DNA of 64,000 bases from Effrenium voratum (Eukaryota > Sar > Dinophyceae > Suessiales > Symbiodiniaceae): the NCBI GenBank assembly GCA_963377175.1, contig CAUJNA010003790.1, positions 200,001 to 264,000 of the forward strand. The letters run 5' to 3'. The translations under genes and the position numbers were made by a program. Every line of letters begins with the position of its first letter. Within the stretch, counting starts at the first letter, position 1. This document shows positions 35,505 through 45,019 of the stretch, piece after piece. The notes under the pieces were generated by a model. It was given only the letters and a program-made list of their open reading frames with translations, searched no databases and was not told where the DNA came from.

Positions 35505-35593
35505 CGGTTGTCGTGCGCCAGCGGGATGCGGCGATCCACCCCGCAGTCCCAGCAGAACTCGAAGCCGCATTCGCAGGTGACGTGGTCGCACTC
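35505..35593 (-). CDS. RBR ligase, exon 8 (RING2 core with catalytic cysteine)
   Basis: 89 nt, 29 codons plus two bases. The acceptor is CCGCAG|G and the donor GC (CCG|GCCCCC). It encodes ECDHVTCECGFEFCWDCGVD followed by RRIPLAHDN. In RBR ligases the Cys in the C-x-H-x-x-C block of RING2 accepts ubiquitin from the E2; here the block is CDHVTC, so the catalytic Cys is present. FCWDCG is the classic second half of the RING2 zinc site. The gene therefore still encodes the residue needed for ligase activity. Confidence 0.88.
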
Positions 35594-36115
35594 CTGCGGC
35601 TCAACTTGGGGAGCGTGGCCCTCTCCGTCAGAACCCTTCAAAACTGCCCCAGAGAGAAAGGAGCTGAAAAAACGAAATAATTACCGCAGCGGTATAGTCA
35701 ATAGCAAACGCGGAGTATGGTTTCGCAAAGGTTCCCAGGAACTGCGTCCTGTTTTTTGTTTGGAGGGGGGGTACAACCGCTGAATGGACAAATTCGCAAT
35801 TGTGGTCAATAGAAATATAGAACCAATGGTCATGACTATTTGCGTGGGCAATTGTCATGGTCCGACTCCGCAATATAAACTCATGCACTCATGTAATGGT
35901 GGTCCACAAACATGTACAAACAATTCGTTCCTTTGACCCTGGCGTGCGATGTATCATCATAGGGTGGGTCGAAATCAGCAGCCCTTGTCGGAGGTCAAAG
36001 AACGTCTCCCAAAACACGGGAAAGCCTCGCCCGGACTTTTTTTCGGAGCCAGCGTGCGGGTCGCAAAACCGACACCGTTTCGTTGGCTGTTTTCTTTTTT
36101 TTGCCCAGATTCCCC

Positions 36116-36139
36116 TAGGGTTTAGGTTTAGGGTTTAGC
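36116..36139 (+). repeat. Very short TTTAGGG run
   Basis: Three imperfect TTTAGGG-type units, the plant/alveolate telomere motif, inside RBR intron 7. Too short to mean more than a chance or an interstitial trace. Confidence 0.4.
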
Positions 36140-36571
36140 GTTTGGTTGGCTTGTTGGTTGTGTATGGGCTGTTGGGCTGTGGTGAGCTGTTGGGTTGGGC
36201 TGCTAGGTTGTCGGGTTTCCAATCCAAAATATTGTCAGTCAAAGACTTCCTTCCTGCCTGAGGGAGGTCCCCGAATTCTGAAAACTCACCACTCAGGGGA
36301 AAACATCGTCGGTGCAGATGTCCAGCTGCGGCAACTTCTATTGGCGGGAGGAGGACTGATCATGGCTCCTCAAAATTCATGAAAGTCCGAATTTGCCAAA
36401 CCAAGGTGAAACCCCTTTCAAATGGTCACTCAAATCTCCAAACACACGGTTTCTCCCAAACTTCCAAACATGTTTCGCAGCGATTCCCCCCCAAACCAAC
36501 AAAATTCAATCCTGTTCCCCCTAGACGCCATACACGCTTTTGTTGCTTTGCTTTTCCGTCTCCTCCTGGGC

Positions 36572-36712
36572 CTTGTAGCCACCCCCGTAGCGGCATCTGC
36601 GGGGGCAGGGCTTCCATCCCATGGACAGCACCTGGTTCCACACCTCTGACTTCTCCTCATGGATCGAGCCATTTCTGGCAAAGGACACCAGACCCCGTGC
36701 TGCCTTCTCTAG
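36572..36712 (-). CDS. RBR ligase, exon 7 (linker and start of RING2)
   Basis: 141 nt, 47 codons, phase 0 to 0. The acceptor is TGTCAG| and the GC donor TACAAG|GCCCAG. It encodes KAARGLVSFARNGSIHEEKS, VWNQVLSMGWK and the first RING2 ligands, PCPRRCRYGGGYK. The first Cys pair is spaced C-x3-C where RBR RING2 normally has C-x2-C, a possible oddity or a sign that the true border differs. This exon follows the 14.2-kb intron that hosts the retroelement. Confidence 0.72.
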
Positions 36713-36815
36713 CTGACAAACCCAAAGGGGTGTCCAAACATGCGGTTTCTCTTCGGGTTTTGTGTTAAACAAACACCCGAAAGGGGTGTGGAAACAAGTG
36801 CTGAGTTGGTGAAAA

Positions 36816-36945
36816 CAGGGATCCGGATGCATTATACACCTCAACATTGCAACCTGTAAATGGTGGTGTCCAACTTTATTTTGGTGTTGAAAAAGCCAGC
36901 CATGTTTCAATTGGTTGCAACATGAGTTTCTTTTAAGGAGCCCTG
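36816..36945 (+). mobile_element. MITE-like element, family 1, copy 5 (130 bp)
   Basis: CAGGGATCC to GGAGCCCTG, nearly identical to copy 3. It lies between the DIRS-like element (21 bp away) and the acceptor of RBR exon 7 (104 bp away). Confidence 0.85.
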
Positions 36946-36965
36946 GAGAAACGAAAACCCCCAAG

Positions 36966-37122
36966 ACTCTTCAAAGCACCACTCTGGTGCTACTGAGGCC
37001 TTATTCGCAAAACGGTGCCTCCTTTTTGCCTCATAAGGGTTAGTGCCAAAATGGGAGGATTGCCCAGCTCCACTGGGCAGCTCCCCTCAGCAGCTGATGG
37101 GAGTAGGATTGATGCCACTCCC
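36966..37122 (-). repeat. Split repeat B2 (3' terminal)
   Basis: Matches B1 (42414-42570). It contains two hairpins: AGCACCA-CTC-TGGTGCT (36975-36991) and TGCCCAG-CTCCA-CTGGGCA (37061-37079). It starts 47 nt after the RNase H stop and forms the 3' end of the second cassette. Confidence 0.9.
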
Positions 37123-37168
37123 ACAGCGAGGGAGGAATCCTCCCACCTCACCGGATGCCCTCCCGGCA

Positions 37169-37903
37169 TCATGGGTGAGGAAGGAAAGTAGCGAAGATCA
37201 GTGTGATCAATTCGCTTTCGACTGAGGGGAAGACCCGGTTCTCAGTCGGAAATTGCGGGTCCGGATGAGTAAGTTCATCCGCCCACGTGTTAAAGTCGCG
37301 CTTCACATGCGACGGCCCCAACATGACCTGCTGGTCATGCAGCGTTAACACAATTTCCATGAGGATGGCCGCATTGGGCATCCTGCGAGTGGAATCGTTA
37401 AGCAGGGAGAAAACATTTCCCTGGTTATCACTAGCAACCAGGATCCTAGTGTGAGAAGCCGAGCCGGCTGCACAAAGCAGAACGGCCCTCACCAAAAGGA
37501 GGAGGCCGAAGAGCTCCAAGGCCGCTATCGCCCGCTGCGGGTCCCCAGTAGTGAAGGCCCACGGCTCGCCCTCCGGTGTGATTCTGTGCTGGAACCACTT
37601 CACACGGGACTTGTCGGGGTTGGGCACGTCCGAGCACCAACCACCAACCCATGCATGGTCTGCCTGTCTGCCAGCTCCCGCATCAGATGCCCCCGTCCAT
37701 GGGAGCGTGGGAGCAAACGGAGATGCCAGTGGGAACCTCTGGTTGAAGAGTCTCCCCAAAAGGATGGCCAGAGCACGAACCAGCTTCGGTGGCCTGCCCG
37801 AAGTGGTGCAGGCCTTCTTCCAGCTCCAAAAGGGCTGGAGGAAAGGTTTCGTCAATGGGCATGCCGAAGTAGCCCATTGAATACGGCCTAGGGCTTGTTC
37901 CAC
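37169..37903 (-). CDS. RNase H domain of the DIRS-like element
   Basis: The 244-codon frame, read from within the preceding RT, shows an RNase H active-site pattern: D74 (GASDAGAG), E130 (ALELFGLLL), D159 (ASDNQGN) and a final KRDFNTWADEL with D209. This degrades the RNA strand of the RNA/DNA hybrid during reverse transcription. The frame is open upstream of its first Met and continues the RT frame after a one-base shift near 37918-37925, so RT and RNase H were one polypeptide. It ends with a stop at 37169 just before repeat B2. Confidence 0.8.
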   Translation of the reverse strand: MEQALGRIQWATSACPLTKPFLQPFWSWKKACTTSGRPPKLVRALAILLGRLFNQRFPLASPFAPTLPWTGASDAGAGRQADHAWVGGWCSDVPNPDKSRVKWFQHRITPEGEPWAFTTGDPQRAIAALELFGLLLLVRAVLLCAAGSASHTRILVASDNQGNVFSLLNDSTRRMPNAAILMEIVLTLHDQQVMLGPSHVKRDFNTWADELTHPDPQFPTENRVFPSVESELITLIFATFLPHP

Positions 37904-38769
37904 CTCCTTGCTGGTGAAGATGTCCCCTGGGCCAGCCGTTTAAGAGTGGCCAGGATTATGACGTGTTTGACTGGAGCCAGCAGTACACAGGGCGTGATTG
38001 GGTCCACCACAAAGCCCAACCAGGTATTGATCGGGGAGAGCGCCGTCTTTTTCCAGGAAAGCGGGACTCCCAGCGCCAGCAGTGTAGCCAGGATGGCTGT
38101 GGCGTCCCAGTCCGCCCGGCTGCATCTGAGGACCCAGCAGTAGTCGTCCACAAAGACTAAGTGCCAGTCCACCTGAGGGAAGATGTAGTACAAGAGTCTG
38201 AGCACCAAGTCAGGGCCCTCGGCACCTGGGAGTGGTCCCTTCCCTGAGGGTGTCGACCTCAGAGAGACGTCCAGGCCGCCGGAGGTATCCATCATCCCCC
38301 TGCCCCGATCAGGCCCCTCGGCCCTGGGGGGCAGGCTGGTGCTGTGGGGGTCCCTCTCAGGGCCCTCGGCACCTGGGGACTGCCCCTGCACCGGCTGGTG
38401 AACATCCCGAGGTCTCTCCTCAGTGCTCGAGAGCGTGGCTCGAAGTAGATGGGGATGGTCCGTCGCTGTCCTGAGCCAGTGGATGGCGTGGAGGCAGTCT
38501 CCAACCATCGGTGCAGTGGTCTTCTCCCCCGTATGAGCCTGGATGTGTGCGTTTGCTCCCCCTTTCGAGCCATCGTAGATCGTCCTGATCTTGTCTGACT
38601 CATCAATCCCCGCAAGGGGGCCCGGGCAAAGTTCCTCCGGTTTGCAGCGGCACCTCTCTGCCGCCTCCGACCGAGGTGAAGGGCCCGTCCACCATGTCCA
38701 AGGCTCGTTCCTCGTAAAAGGTTGCCTCGATTTCACTGGCAAAGAGTTCAGCCGTTGGGTAGTTATCAT
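37888..38769 (-). pseudogene. Reverse transcriptase of the DIRS-like element, active site disrupted
   Basis: The 293-codon frame carries IRTIYDGSKGGANAHIQ (residues 61-77), the N-terminal RT fingers motif, and LVFVDDYCW (FVDD at 206-209), the YxDD-type catalytic box, followed by SWKKTALSPINTWLGFVVD typical of the RT palm/thumb boundary. Between them motif A, with the first catalytic Asp, and motif B are missing. The space is filled by about 230 bp of Pro/Gly-rich sequence carrying three copies of the element's 19-bp motif (positions about 38210, 38309 and 38357). Unless this stretch is removed from the RNA, the enzyme cannot be active. A one-base frameshift near 38665-38690 separates it from the upstream pol frame. 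Confidence 0.8.
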
Positions 38770-40396
38770 GGGCCACCGGCGGGGGGGGGTCTTCCCCCAG
38801 CCAGGCTTCTCCCTTAAGCTCCTCCTTAGTTGGCCAAACTCCGGGGGAGGTCAAGGTGGGGTCCGAGACTCCCAAGGGGACCCCCTCTTTCAGTGTCAGG
38901 GGGAACTCCCAATCAGGGTCACCTGAAAGGGATGCCAAGTGCGAAACTAGGTCCAGGAGGAAGGGTTGCCCTGGGCATCGTTCATGGAGGTGCCTAGGTC
39001 CCAGGATAGCCCGCAGCTCATCGAGGTCGGCTTCCTGGAAGGGGTGTGTGGTGGCACCTGATGCCAGGGACATTCGGACCTTGTCAATCCAGGGCCGGGT
39101 AAGGGTCATGATCAGGGCGCCCAAAGTAGCCAAAGGGGAAATTCTCCGAAAGGGGGGGTTGAGCCTCCCCGGGGAAGGTTTCCCCCCCCCATCCCTCAGG
39201 GGGCGTGAGCGGAAACCCAATTGGACAATCGCAACTCGGTCAATGAGGCGTGGGACCCTGAAAGCGGGCAGGCATTCGGGGCGGTCCAGGACCTGGTCCC
39301 CATGTTCTTCCTTCCCCAGTTGTTCCGCATCTCCGGCCATCGGGGGCATGGGAGATGGGAAGTCTGGGTTCATTGTTCCACGAGGGCTTACGGTGTCTGC
39401 CTCAAGGTGGATGTGCCCGTGCTGGCGGGGCTTCGGGGCATTCTTGCCTCCGGGCTTTGGGCCCTGGTGTGATGAGGAGGGACCGCCTCCCTGATTGGGT
39501 CCCCGTTTTCCCCGGGGGGAAGGGCCCTCCGGGGGGTCCGACCCCCGCCCCTTAGGTGGTTCCTTAGGGTTTCCCGGGAATTGTGAGGGGATCCGGATGT
39601 GCCCCGGCGCTGCGAGTGACACAGCGATGGCTTTGGCCAGGCCTGCCATCATATCCCAAGGGTATCTGCTAAGAGTCGAGGACTCGTTGGTGCCCACATG
39701 TGACTGATGCGTGCACCGCATTTGATCCCAGTCCTGGATCGGGAGATCCGTGGCCAGCGTAGTGGCCTTCTTGACCAGCTGGCCCAGGCGGCACTGGTCG
39801 AAGGAGATTGCTGTCAAGGAGTTCTCCTCCATCCAAAGCTGCCCCTCCTCTGTGATCCAGAAGGATGAGCATTCCTTGGCTTTGGGCAGCGAGCTGCTCA
39901 CCACTGGGTCCTCCGGGTGCTCCAAGAAGGACTTTGGCCCTGGCAGAGAAACCGCCGCTCTTGAGGCCCTTGCCAGGCTGGTGATGTACATCTGCCTCAA
40001 GATGAGGATACTGTCATCATCAAGCTGAGTCTGGGCGGCCTGGTCCAGGTGTGGGAGGCCCCAAAGTGTCTCTCGAGTGCGCCCTCGCACCGGGGTGGGG
40101 GCCCCCGGTTTTGGTATGTGGCGCAGGATGGACCATGTCCTGCAGTCTCGGCCCTGCTTTGCTGCTGTGCAGAGAGCTCCATATAGCTCGGGTTGGAGCA
40201 TGTCGTGGTTCCCTTTTGGTCCCGATCGTAGGATGTCTACCGCCACCACCATGCTGGAAAGGTGTGGGTAGTTGGCATGAAGACAGCTGTCCAAGGAAGT
40301 TGGGTCTTCCTTGCCTGCATAGAGCAGGACAATAATGGGCCCACTGGATGGAACTTTGGGTGATGTGCCCTGTGTCCATCTCAGCCGCTGTACCAA
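38603..40396 (-). CDS. Pol N-terminal region with methyltransferase-like segment
   Basis: 597 codons. The first third has an ordered set of motifs, IIVLLYAGKED, VVAVDILRSGPKGNHDML, DCRTWSILRHIPKPG, then SFLEHPEDP, that resembles the SAM-binding and catalytic layout of a Rossmann-fold cytosine methyltransferase; in active C5 enzymes the third block is PPC, here DC. DIRS elements of other organisms also encode a methyltransferase domain (of the N6-adenine type), so the location makes sense. A His/Gly/Pro-rich linker follows (about residues 240-330) and then the RT lead-in ending in AELFASEIEATFYEERALDM. The start is not fixed: the first codon of the open stretch is not ATG. Assignment as methyltransferase is inference from motif order. 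Confidence 0.5.
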   Translation of the reverse strand: MVQRLRWTQGTSPKVPSSGPIIVLLYAGKEDPTSLDSCLHANYPHLSSMVVAVDILRSGPKGNHDMLQPELYGALCTAAKQGRDCRTWSILRHIPKPGAPTPVRGRTRETLWGLPHLDQAAQTQLDDDSILILRQMYITSLARASRAAVSLPGPKSFLEHPEDPVVSSSLPKAKECSSFWITEEGQLWMEENSLTAISFDQCRLGQLVKKATTLATDLPIQDWDQMRCTHQSHVGTNESSTLSRYPWDMMAGLAKAIAVSLAAPGHIRIPSQFPGNPKEPPKGRGSDPPEGPSPRGKRGPNQGGGPSSSHQGPKPGGKNAPKPRQHGHIHLEADTVSPRGTMNPDFPSPMPPMAGDAEQLGKEEHGDQVLDRPECLPAFRVPRLIDRVAIVQLGFRSRPLRDGGGKPSPGRLNPPFRRISPLATLGALIMTLTRPWIDKVRMSLASGATTHPFQEADLDELRAILGPRHLHERCPGQPFLLDLVSHLASLSGDPDWEFPLTLKEGVPLGVSDPTLTSPGVWPTKEELKGEAWLGEDPPPPVAHDNYPTAELFASEIEATFYEERALDMVDGPFTSVGGGREVPLQTGGTLPGPPCGD

Positions 40397-40991
40397 ACGC
40401 TCCGGGATGTTTTTCCATCCACGGGAAGATGTCCCATCCCGGTGACGGCTCCGTGGGACTTGTCAGGGGGGTAGCTGAAAGGCGCTGGCCCCCTTCATTC
40501 AGCCCAACCGAGCTCTTATAAAAAACCACCGGGTCCTGCTTGATGATGTTGGGCGCCGGAAGTGGGATCGGCTGCCTCCTGGGCGTGTTCCTTGGCGTTG
40601 CGGTGTGCTGCCAGTTATCCGGCAATCGGGCCTGCTGGGCGCGGCCCCCCGTGTCAGGGCCCTTGGCACCTGCAGGGAACCGTCCCGTCCCTGCCGTTTC
40701 AGGGCCCTCGGCACCCGTGGCTCGGGGCTGAGGCGCCGCCGTTGTGCCAGCTGTGTGGTTGTTCTGACCCCAGCGAGGGTGTTGTGCACGCTGGTTCTGC
40801 CGTCCCCATCCTTGTTCCGCCGAGGATGGCCGCCACCTGGCCTGTCCCCCCCCTGTGTCAGGGCCCTCGGCACCTGCAGGAGGGGGCTCATGTGCCTGCT
40901 TGGGGCGTTTGCGCCCCCTCTCGCCCCCCCGGGCCTTATCAGGGCCCTCGGCACCTGAGGCCTCCCGGGGGGTCGGGGTCAGCGCCCCTAG
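40397..40991 (-). other. Motif-rich spacer between the CCCH protein and pol
   Basis: Carries four copies of the 19-bp motif at 40654, 40699, 40858 and 40939, in a frame that reads VPRAL each time, separated by Gly/Arg/Pro-rich low-complexity segments. It is open for about 150 codons but looks like linker or untranslated spacer. Confidence 0.6.
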
Positions 40992-42283
40992 TCAACCCGG
41001 GCAGTCCTGCGGGAGGTGGTCTCCCAGGCAGATGCGGCCCGTTGCCAGGATGAGGTTGCACTTGTGGGTGCGTCCGCAGTTGCCCGGGCAGCGCCCGCGC
41101 ATCCAGTTGTTACAGAACTGGTTCCCTTTCGGATCGGTGGCCGCCTGCTTGTTACCGCCCCTCGACGCCTGATTGTTCGGCTGGGGGGGCTTACCTTTCC
41201 CTTTGCTCCCAGGCTTGCCCCTAGACTTCCCCTTGCCCCTGGACTTGTTCTTGCCCTTCTGGGGTGGTGCGTAGTCCATGGATGTCCTGGTTTGTGGGCG
41301 GCCCCTGGAAAAGGTCCTGATCTTCTCATAGACCTCACGTGTCCAAAACAATGTGTCCTGCCTGACCGACAGCATGGCCGCCTTGAGGGTGCTGCCCTCG
41401 TGCATCTGCTCGTGAATCTTCCGCCATGCGTTGCGTTCGGCAACTGCCAGGACGTGGTCCTCTGGCGGGGGAAAACGGCCCCCGATGTCCTCCCCATAGA
41501 ACCACTCGTACCAGCTCTCCAGGTCCTCCCGGGTGATGTCGAACTGGCCGAACTGCGGAAACGAGAGGACGCACATAAGGAGGGTGTTGCGGAACACCGC
41601 GTGCATCCTCTCGAGTTGGTGGCGAGTTTTCGGCTCGCCCCGCTCTTCCACCTCGTCCTCCCGGTCCCAGCCATCAACCGTGGTCTTCTTGGCGGTCTTC
41701 CATGGCCGTTCTCCTGGTTCCGGGAGTGCGCTTACCAGGTATTTCATGGGGATGAAGCCGATCTCGCCTCCTGCGCAGAGCTTGAACTGGCGCTTCATCA
41801 GCTGGTCGCTTCCTTGCAGGGCCAGCTTGGGTTTGGTGAGTTTGGTCTTCTCCTCCCAAACCCTCTCCAGCTGTCCCCGTTCACACGAGACCGTGAGATT
41901 CGGGGCCGTGTCCCCGGGCGTGTGCGGCCCGGGTCCCGATGTTGCATGTGCCCCCACTCCCATGGATCGTTGAGCCGCGTGAACCACCTGGAACATACGG
42001 GCCGCGATCAGCCGGGAGGTCACATCCGTGTAGTGGTGGTTGTTGGGGGCGAAGCCCAACTCCCCCGCGCCGTCTCCCTTGCCCGGTCGGGCGAGTCCCA
42101 CCGGGTCGCGAGGTCCTCCATCGAGACAAAACCCTCACCTGACAGCGTCGCTTGGATGAACCACGGGATGCCCTTGAGGACCATGAGGTTCCTGGCGGTC
42201 TTGTGGAGCTTGGCCACTGCGTCCGCATACACTCCGGGAATCTCCTGTGGTGGTGCCACCAACTCATCCGGCGGCACCGCCAT
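40992..42283 (-). CDS. CCCH-finger Gag-like protein of the second cassette
   Basis: The natural start is the ATG at 42283, 15 nt after repeat A2 (MAVPPDELVAPPQEIPGVYA). A one-base frameshift near 42085 passes into the 369-codon frame that ends at 40992. The middle is helical and charged (ERMHAVFRNTLLMCVLSFPQ), followed by a Lys/Gly-rich basic stretch (GKNKSRGKGKSRGKPGSKGK) and a C-terminal finger C-x7-C-x3-C-x3-H (CNNWMRGRCPGNCGRTHKC). A basic tail plus zinc finger is a nucleic-acid-binding Gag architecture. Confidence 0.7.
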
Positions 42284-42298
42284 GGTGTGGGTGGGCGG

Positions 42299-42413
42299 GA
42301 TTTCAGATTACAAGACAGAAGGTCAGAGTCCACTTGAGCCAAAATGGTGGCCCAAGTGGACACTTATGAAGAGTCAAGACAAGCGACCACCTGCGGTTAA
42401 CGCTTTAGCCCAG
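42299..42413 (-). repeat. Split repeat A2 with spliced-leader relic
   Basis: Identical over 115 bp to A1. In coding orientation it contains CCATTTTGGCTCAAG, the last 15 nt of the dinoflagellate spliced leader. The relic is one arm of a 34-nt hairpin (42328-42361; 14-bp stem with one mismatch, 6-nt loop). It directly precedes the start codon of the second cassette. Confidence 0.9.
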
Positions 42414-42421
42414 ACTCTTCA
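42367..42421. promoter_or_regulatory. Inverted 9-bp pair across the B1-A2 junction
   Basis: TGAAGAGTC (42367-42375) and GACTCTTCA (42413-42421) form an inverted repeat with a 37-bp spacer that exists only where A and B are joined, as at a circle junction. Candidate recombinase-binding arms; this is inference from position and symmetry. Confidence 0.4.
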
Positions 42422-42570
42422 AAGCACCACTCTGGTGCTACTGAGGCCTTATTCGCAAAACGGTGCCTCCTTTTTGCCGCATAAGGGTTAGTGCCAAAAT
42501 GGGAGGATTGCCCAGCTCCACTGGGCAGCTCCCCTCAGCAGCTGATGGGAGTAGGATTGATGCCATTCCC
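42414..42570 (-). repeat. Split repeat B1 (3' end of the first cassette)
   Basis: Matches B2 at 36966-37122. It contains the same two hairpins (42423-42439 and 42509-42527). Its edge abuts A2 without any extra base. Confidence 0.9.
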
Positions 42571-42833
42571 AACGGACGGATCGCATCAGCTGCCAATACC
42601 AACGGACGAGCTGGTCGTTGGGGAGGTCCTCCTTCCCCGTATGCCGTGGGGTCCCGCTGTCGCATCTCAGGGCCCTCGGCACCTGTGCGTGCAACTGTCC
42701 TGCTGCGGACCCTGGGGGGTGCCTGGGAGGGCGTCTCAGGGCCCTCGGCACCTGCGCCCTCTCCCCCTGCCGTCTTGCCTTGAGGAACGGGGGGAAGAGT
42801 GTCAGGGCCCTCGGCACCTGCTCTATCCACCCC

Positions 42834-45010
42834 TCACTCAATTTCCGGGAGGACGATCGCCTCCTTGTCCGACTGAGTGTCCACGCTCTCGTCGGTGTCC
42901 GAGGAGAGGGAGATGGAGGCCTCGGAGTCCTGTGCTGCATAGGGCTCCACGGCCATCCACGTGTTCGGGAAGGTGAAATGCCGGAAACATCTGGTGCATC
43001 CCAGGTACATCTCCGGCTCAGCATGGAAATCCTGCTCTGCCAGCTCCGAAATCTTGAGCGGCCCGGCCTCCAGCCGCACCCCACTGTGACTCCATCCGTG
43101 TCCAGTAGGTGCATGCTGTAGGCTTTGGTGGGACCCTTTCGGGCCGTGGTGGCAATCACCGTCAGTGGACCCCGAGGCGGGGGCACCTCATCTGCAGCCA
43201 CCTTGGTGATGGCCGGCTTGTCGGCGGGGATCACATCCCAGCTGGCATTTGAGGGCGGTGTGTCCGGGACTTCCTTGAACAAGGCCTTCGGTGAGGCAGG
43301 GCACTCCACCTTGTCCTCCCAGTCCTCATGTCCGAGGTCGACTCGGACCGCCCTTCCTGCCTCGAGTTGCATGGACGGGAGCTTCTGGAGAACCTGGTCC
43401 CAGATGGAGCACACCACGTGTCGCTTCTCTCGGGTGTAGACGTCCGCCGTGGACTCCTTGAACCAGTTTCCCAGGTACTGGCGTTGGTCCCTCGGTATGT
43501 GCGCCTGGAATGCACAATCCGGCATGAAGACCCGGAAGGAGTACCACGAAAGTTCAGCCACATCCTTGGCTGGCGCGCCCTGCTTCCCCAAGGCGTCTTT
43601 GAGCCACCTCAGGGACCTGTCTGGGGTGCCTGGGCGGGGGATGAAACCCGTCCTGTCCTTGTTGATCGTGGGGATCAGGTAGTCCATCTCGCGAAACTCC
43701 TCCGAGGCCCTGAATCTCTTCCACCACCTCTCCAAGGGGATCCACCATCTGGCCCCCGAGAAAGAGAATAATGGGGCGATGAGCGGGACCGGGTTCCGTT
43801 TGATGGCCACTGCCGACGTGGTCTTTGTCTGCCAGGCTAGCAGCTCCAGGGTGTTGCTCGTGGACCTGACCGTCTGCGGCGAGGTGTGCTGCACGTCGTT
43901 GAAGCGCGCACTGCAGGCCAGGTTGAACCTGGCCATCGCCATAATGTACCTGTCTACTGCTTTGGTCAATTCAGGGACCCGGTTCTCCGAGGGGGCCCCT
44001 TCTGCCCCTTGTTCTAGGGCCCAAACAATCGCCCGGGTCGGAACCACCGCTTTGCGCTGTGGCTTGACCTGGGTGTCCACCAGCGTCTCTTGGATGGCTT
44101 TCCGCTTTGCCAGGAGCTGTTTGTGTTCGTCAACGTTGAGCATGCCGAGTTTAATGGAGAGCCACTTTAAAGTGCCCCACCACTTCTGGAGCTTCGCCGG
44201 GGTGACCTCCAGCGTGACCGCCTGGTTCATGAGGTGCCGGACGTCACCGGCCGTCCAGGGGAGGTTCTGGAAGCCGATCTTGCGCATGCCCTCATAGGCC
44301 AAGCAATGTGCTCGGATGGTCCGGAACCGGGCATCTCCAAATAGGTGGCCGAACTCCTCCAGCTCCCTGGCCCCCATCACCTGGTGCATGTAGGGGATCT
44401 GGTGGCGGAAAGGAATGAAGTAGCCCAGGAGGCGTTCCAGCCACCTGGCCCTCAAGTGCTGTTCCAACGCTCGTTGGGATGTCGGCAATTGGGTTTTGAT
44501 CTTCCCTGGTTTCCAATGCCGCCACTTGTTGGCCACTGCCAGGACATCCGGGGCCTCAATCGATCCGGAGAGGATCCACTCCTCGCGGTCCCGGATGGCC
44601 TGCTCCATTTCCAGTGGAGAATAGGTGTGCGATTGTCTGGCGCCTGCCGCACGAAACAGAAGTTGTTGCAGGGTCTTAGTAGCGAGCTCCAAATCCGCCT
44701 CCTCCAGCGGTTGTGGTTGGGAGCCGAGTATCCTTGCGAGGATCAAGTTGTAGGTGTCCGAGGCCACCAGGACATGGTTGCCGTCAGGTGCCAGCCCCAC
44801 GATCCGTGTCCACGGCCGCGGGTCAAAGACCACCGCATCCGGGTTGGCAACCTGGTCCTTTTTGACCCATTCCAGGCAGCACGCCACGAGGATTTCCCCG
44901 TCCGACTGCACTGGTGCAAATCCAAGGTCATGCAAAATCAACTGGAACGCGGTTGGTACCCCAAGGAAGGTCGTTCCAAACGGGGAAGGGAGGCGGGGCC
45001 TCCACATCAT
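42834..45010 (-). CDS. Tyrosine recombinase of the DIRS-like element
   Basis: Starts at ATG 45010. The catalytic set of tyrosine recombinases is visible: Arg369 (SARFNDV), the H-x-x-R box as YSFR (490-493), Asn-Trp at 515-516 (YLGNWFK) and the nucleophile Tyr525 (TADVYTREK). The preceding region (about 200-330) is the helical DNA-binding domain (AKLQKWWGTLKWLSIKLGML). The first His of the box is Tyr, a tolerated variation. It would cut and rejoin the circular cDNA at the target, replacing an integrase. Near 43080 a one-base shift leads from the main frame into a separate tail with LGCTRCFRHF and an acidic end that stops at 42834. The main frame itself runs on to 42488 through three copies of the 19-bp motif, which is probably read-through after the shift. 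Confidence 0.85.
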
Positions 45011-45019
45011 CGTGATCCA

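Noticed and set aside
36116..36139. Telomeric repeat
   Set aside because: Only about three imperfect TTTAGGG units in an intron; not a chromosome end.
41016..42491. Plus-strand ORF of 491 codons
   Set aside because: It is antisense to the CCCH Gag-like ORF and the A2 repeat. The minus-strand frame has the zinc finger, basic tail and start just after the leader, whereas the plus frame has no motif. The long plus frames at 47465-48541 and 38856-39494 are shadows for the same reason.
42438..42830. 130-codon ORF with three GAEGPD repeats after the recombinase
   Set aside because: This frame and the recombinase read-through frame are both open only because the region is made of motif copies and GC-rich spacer. 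The natural recombinase tail stops at 42834.
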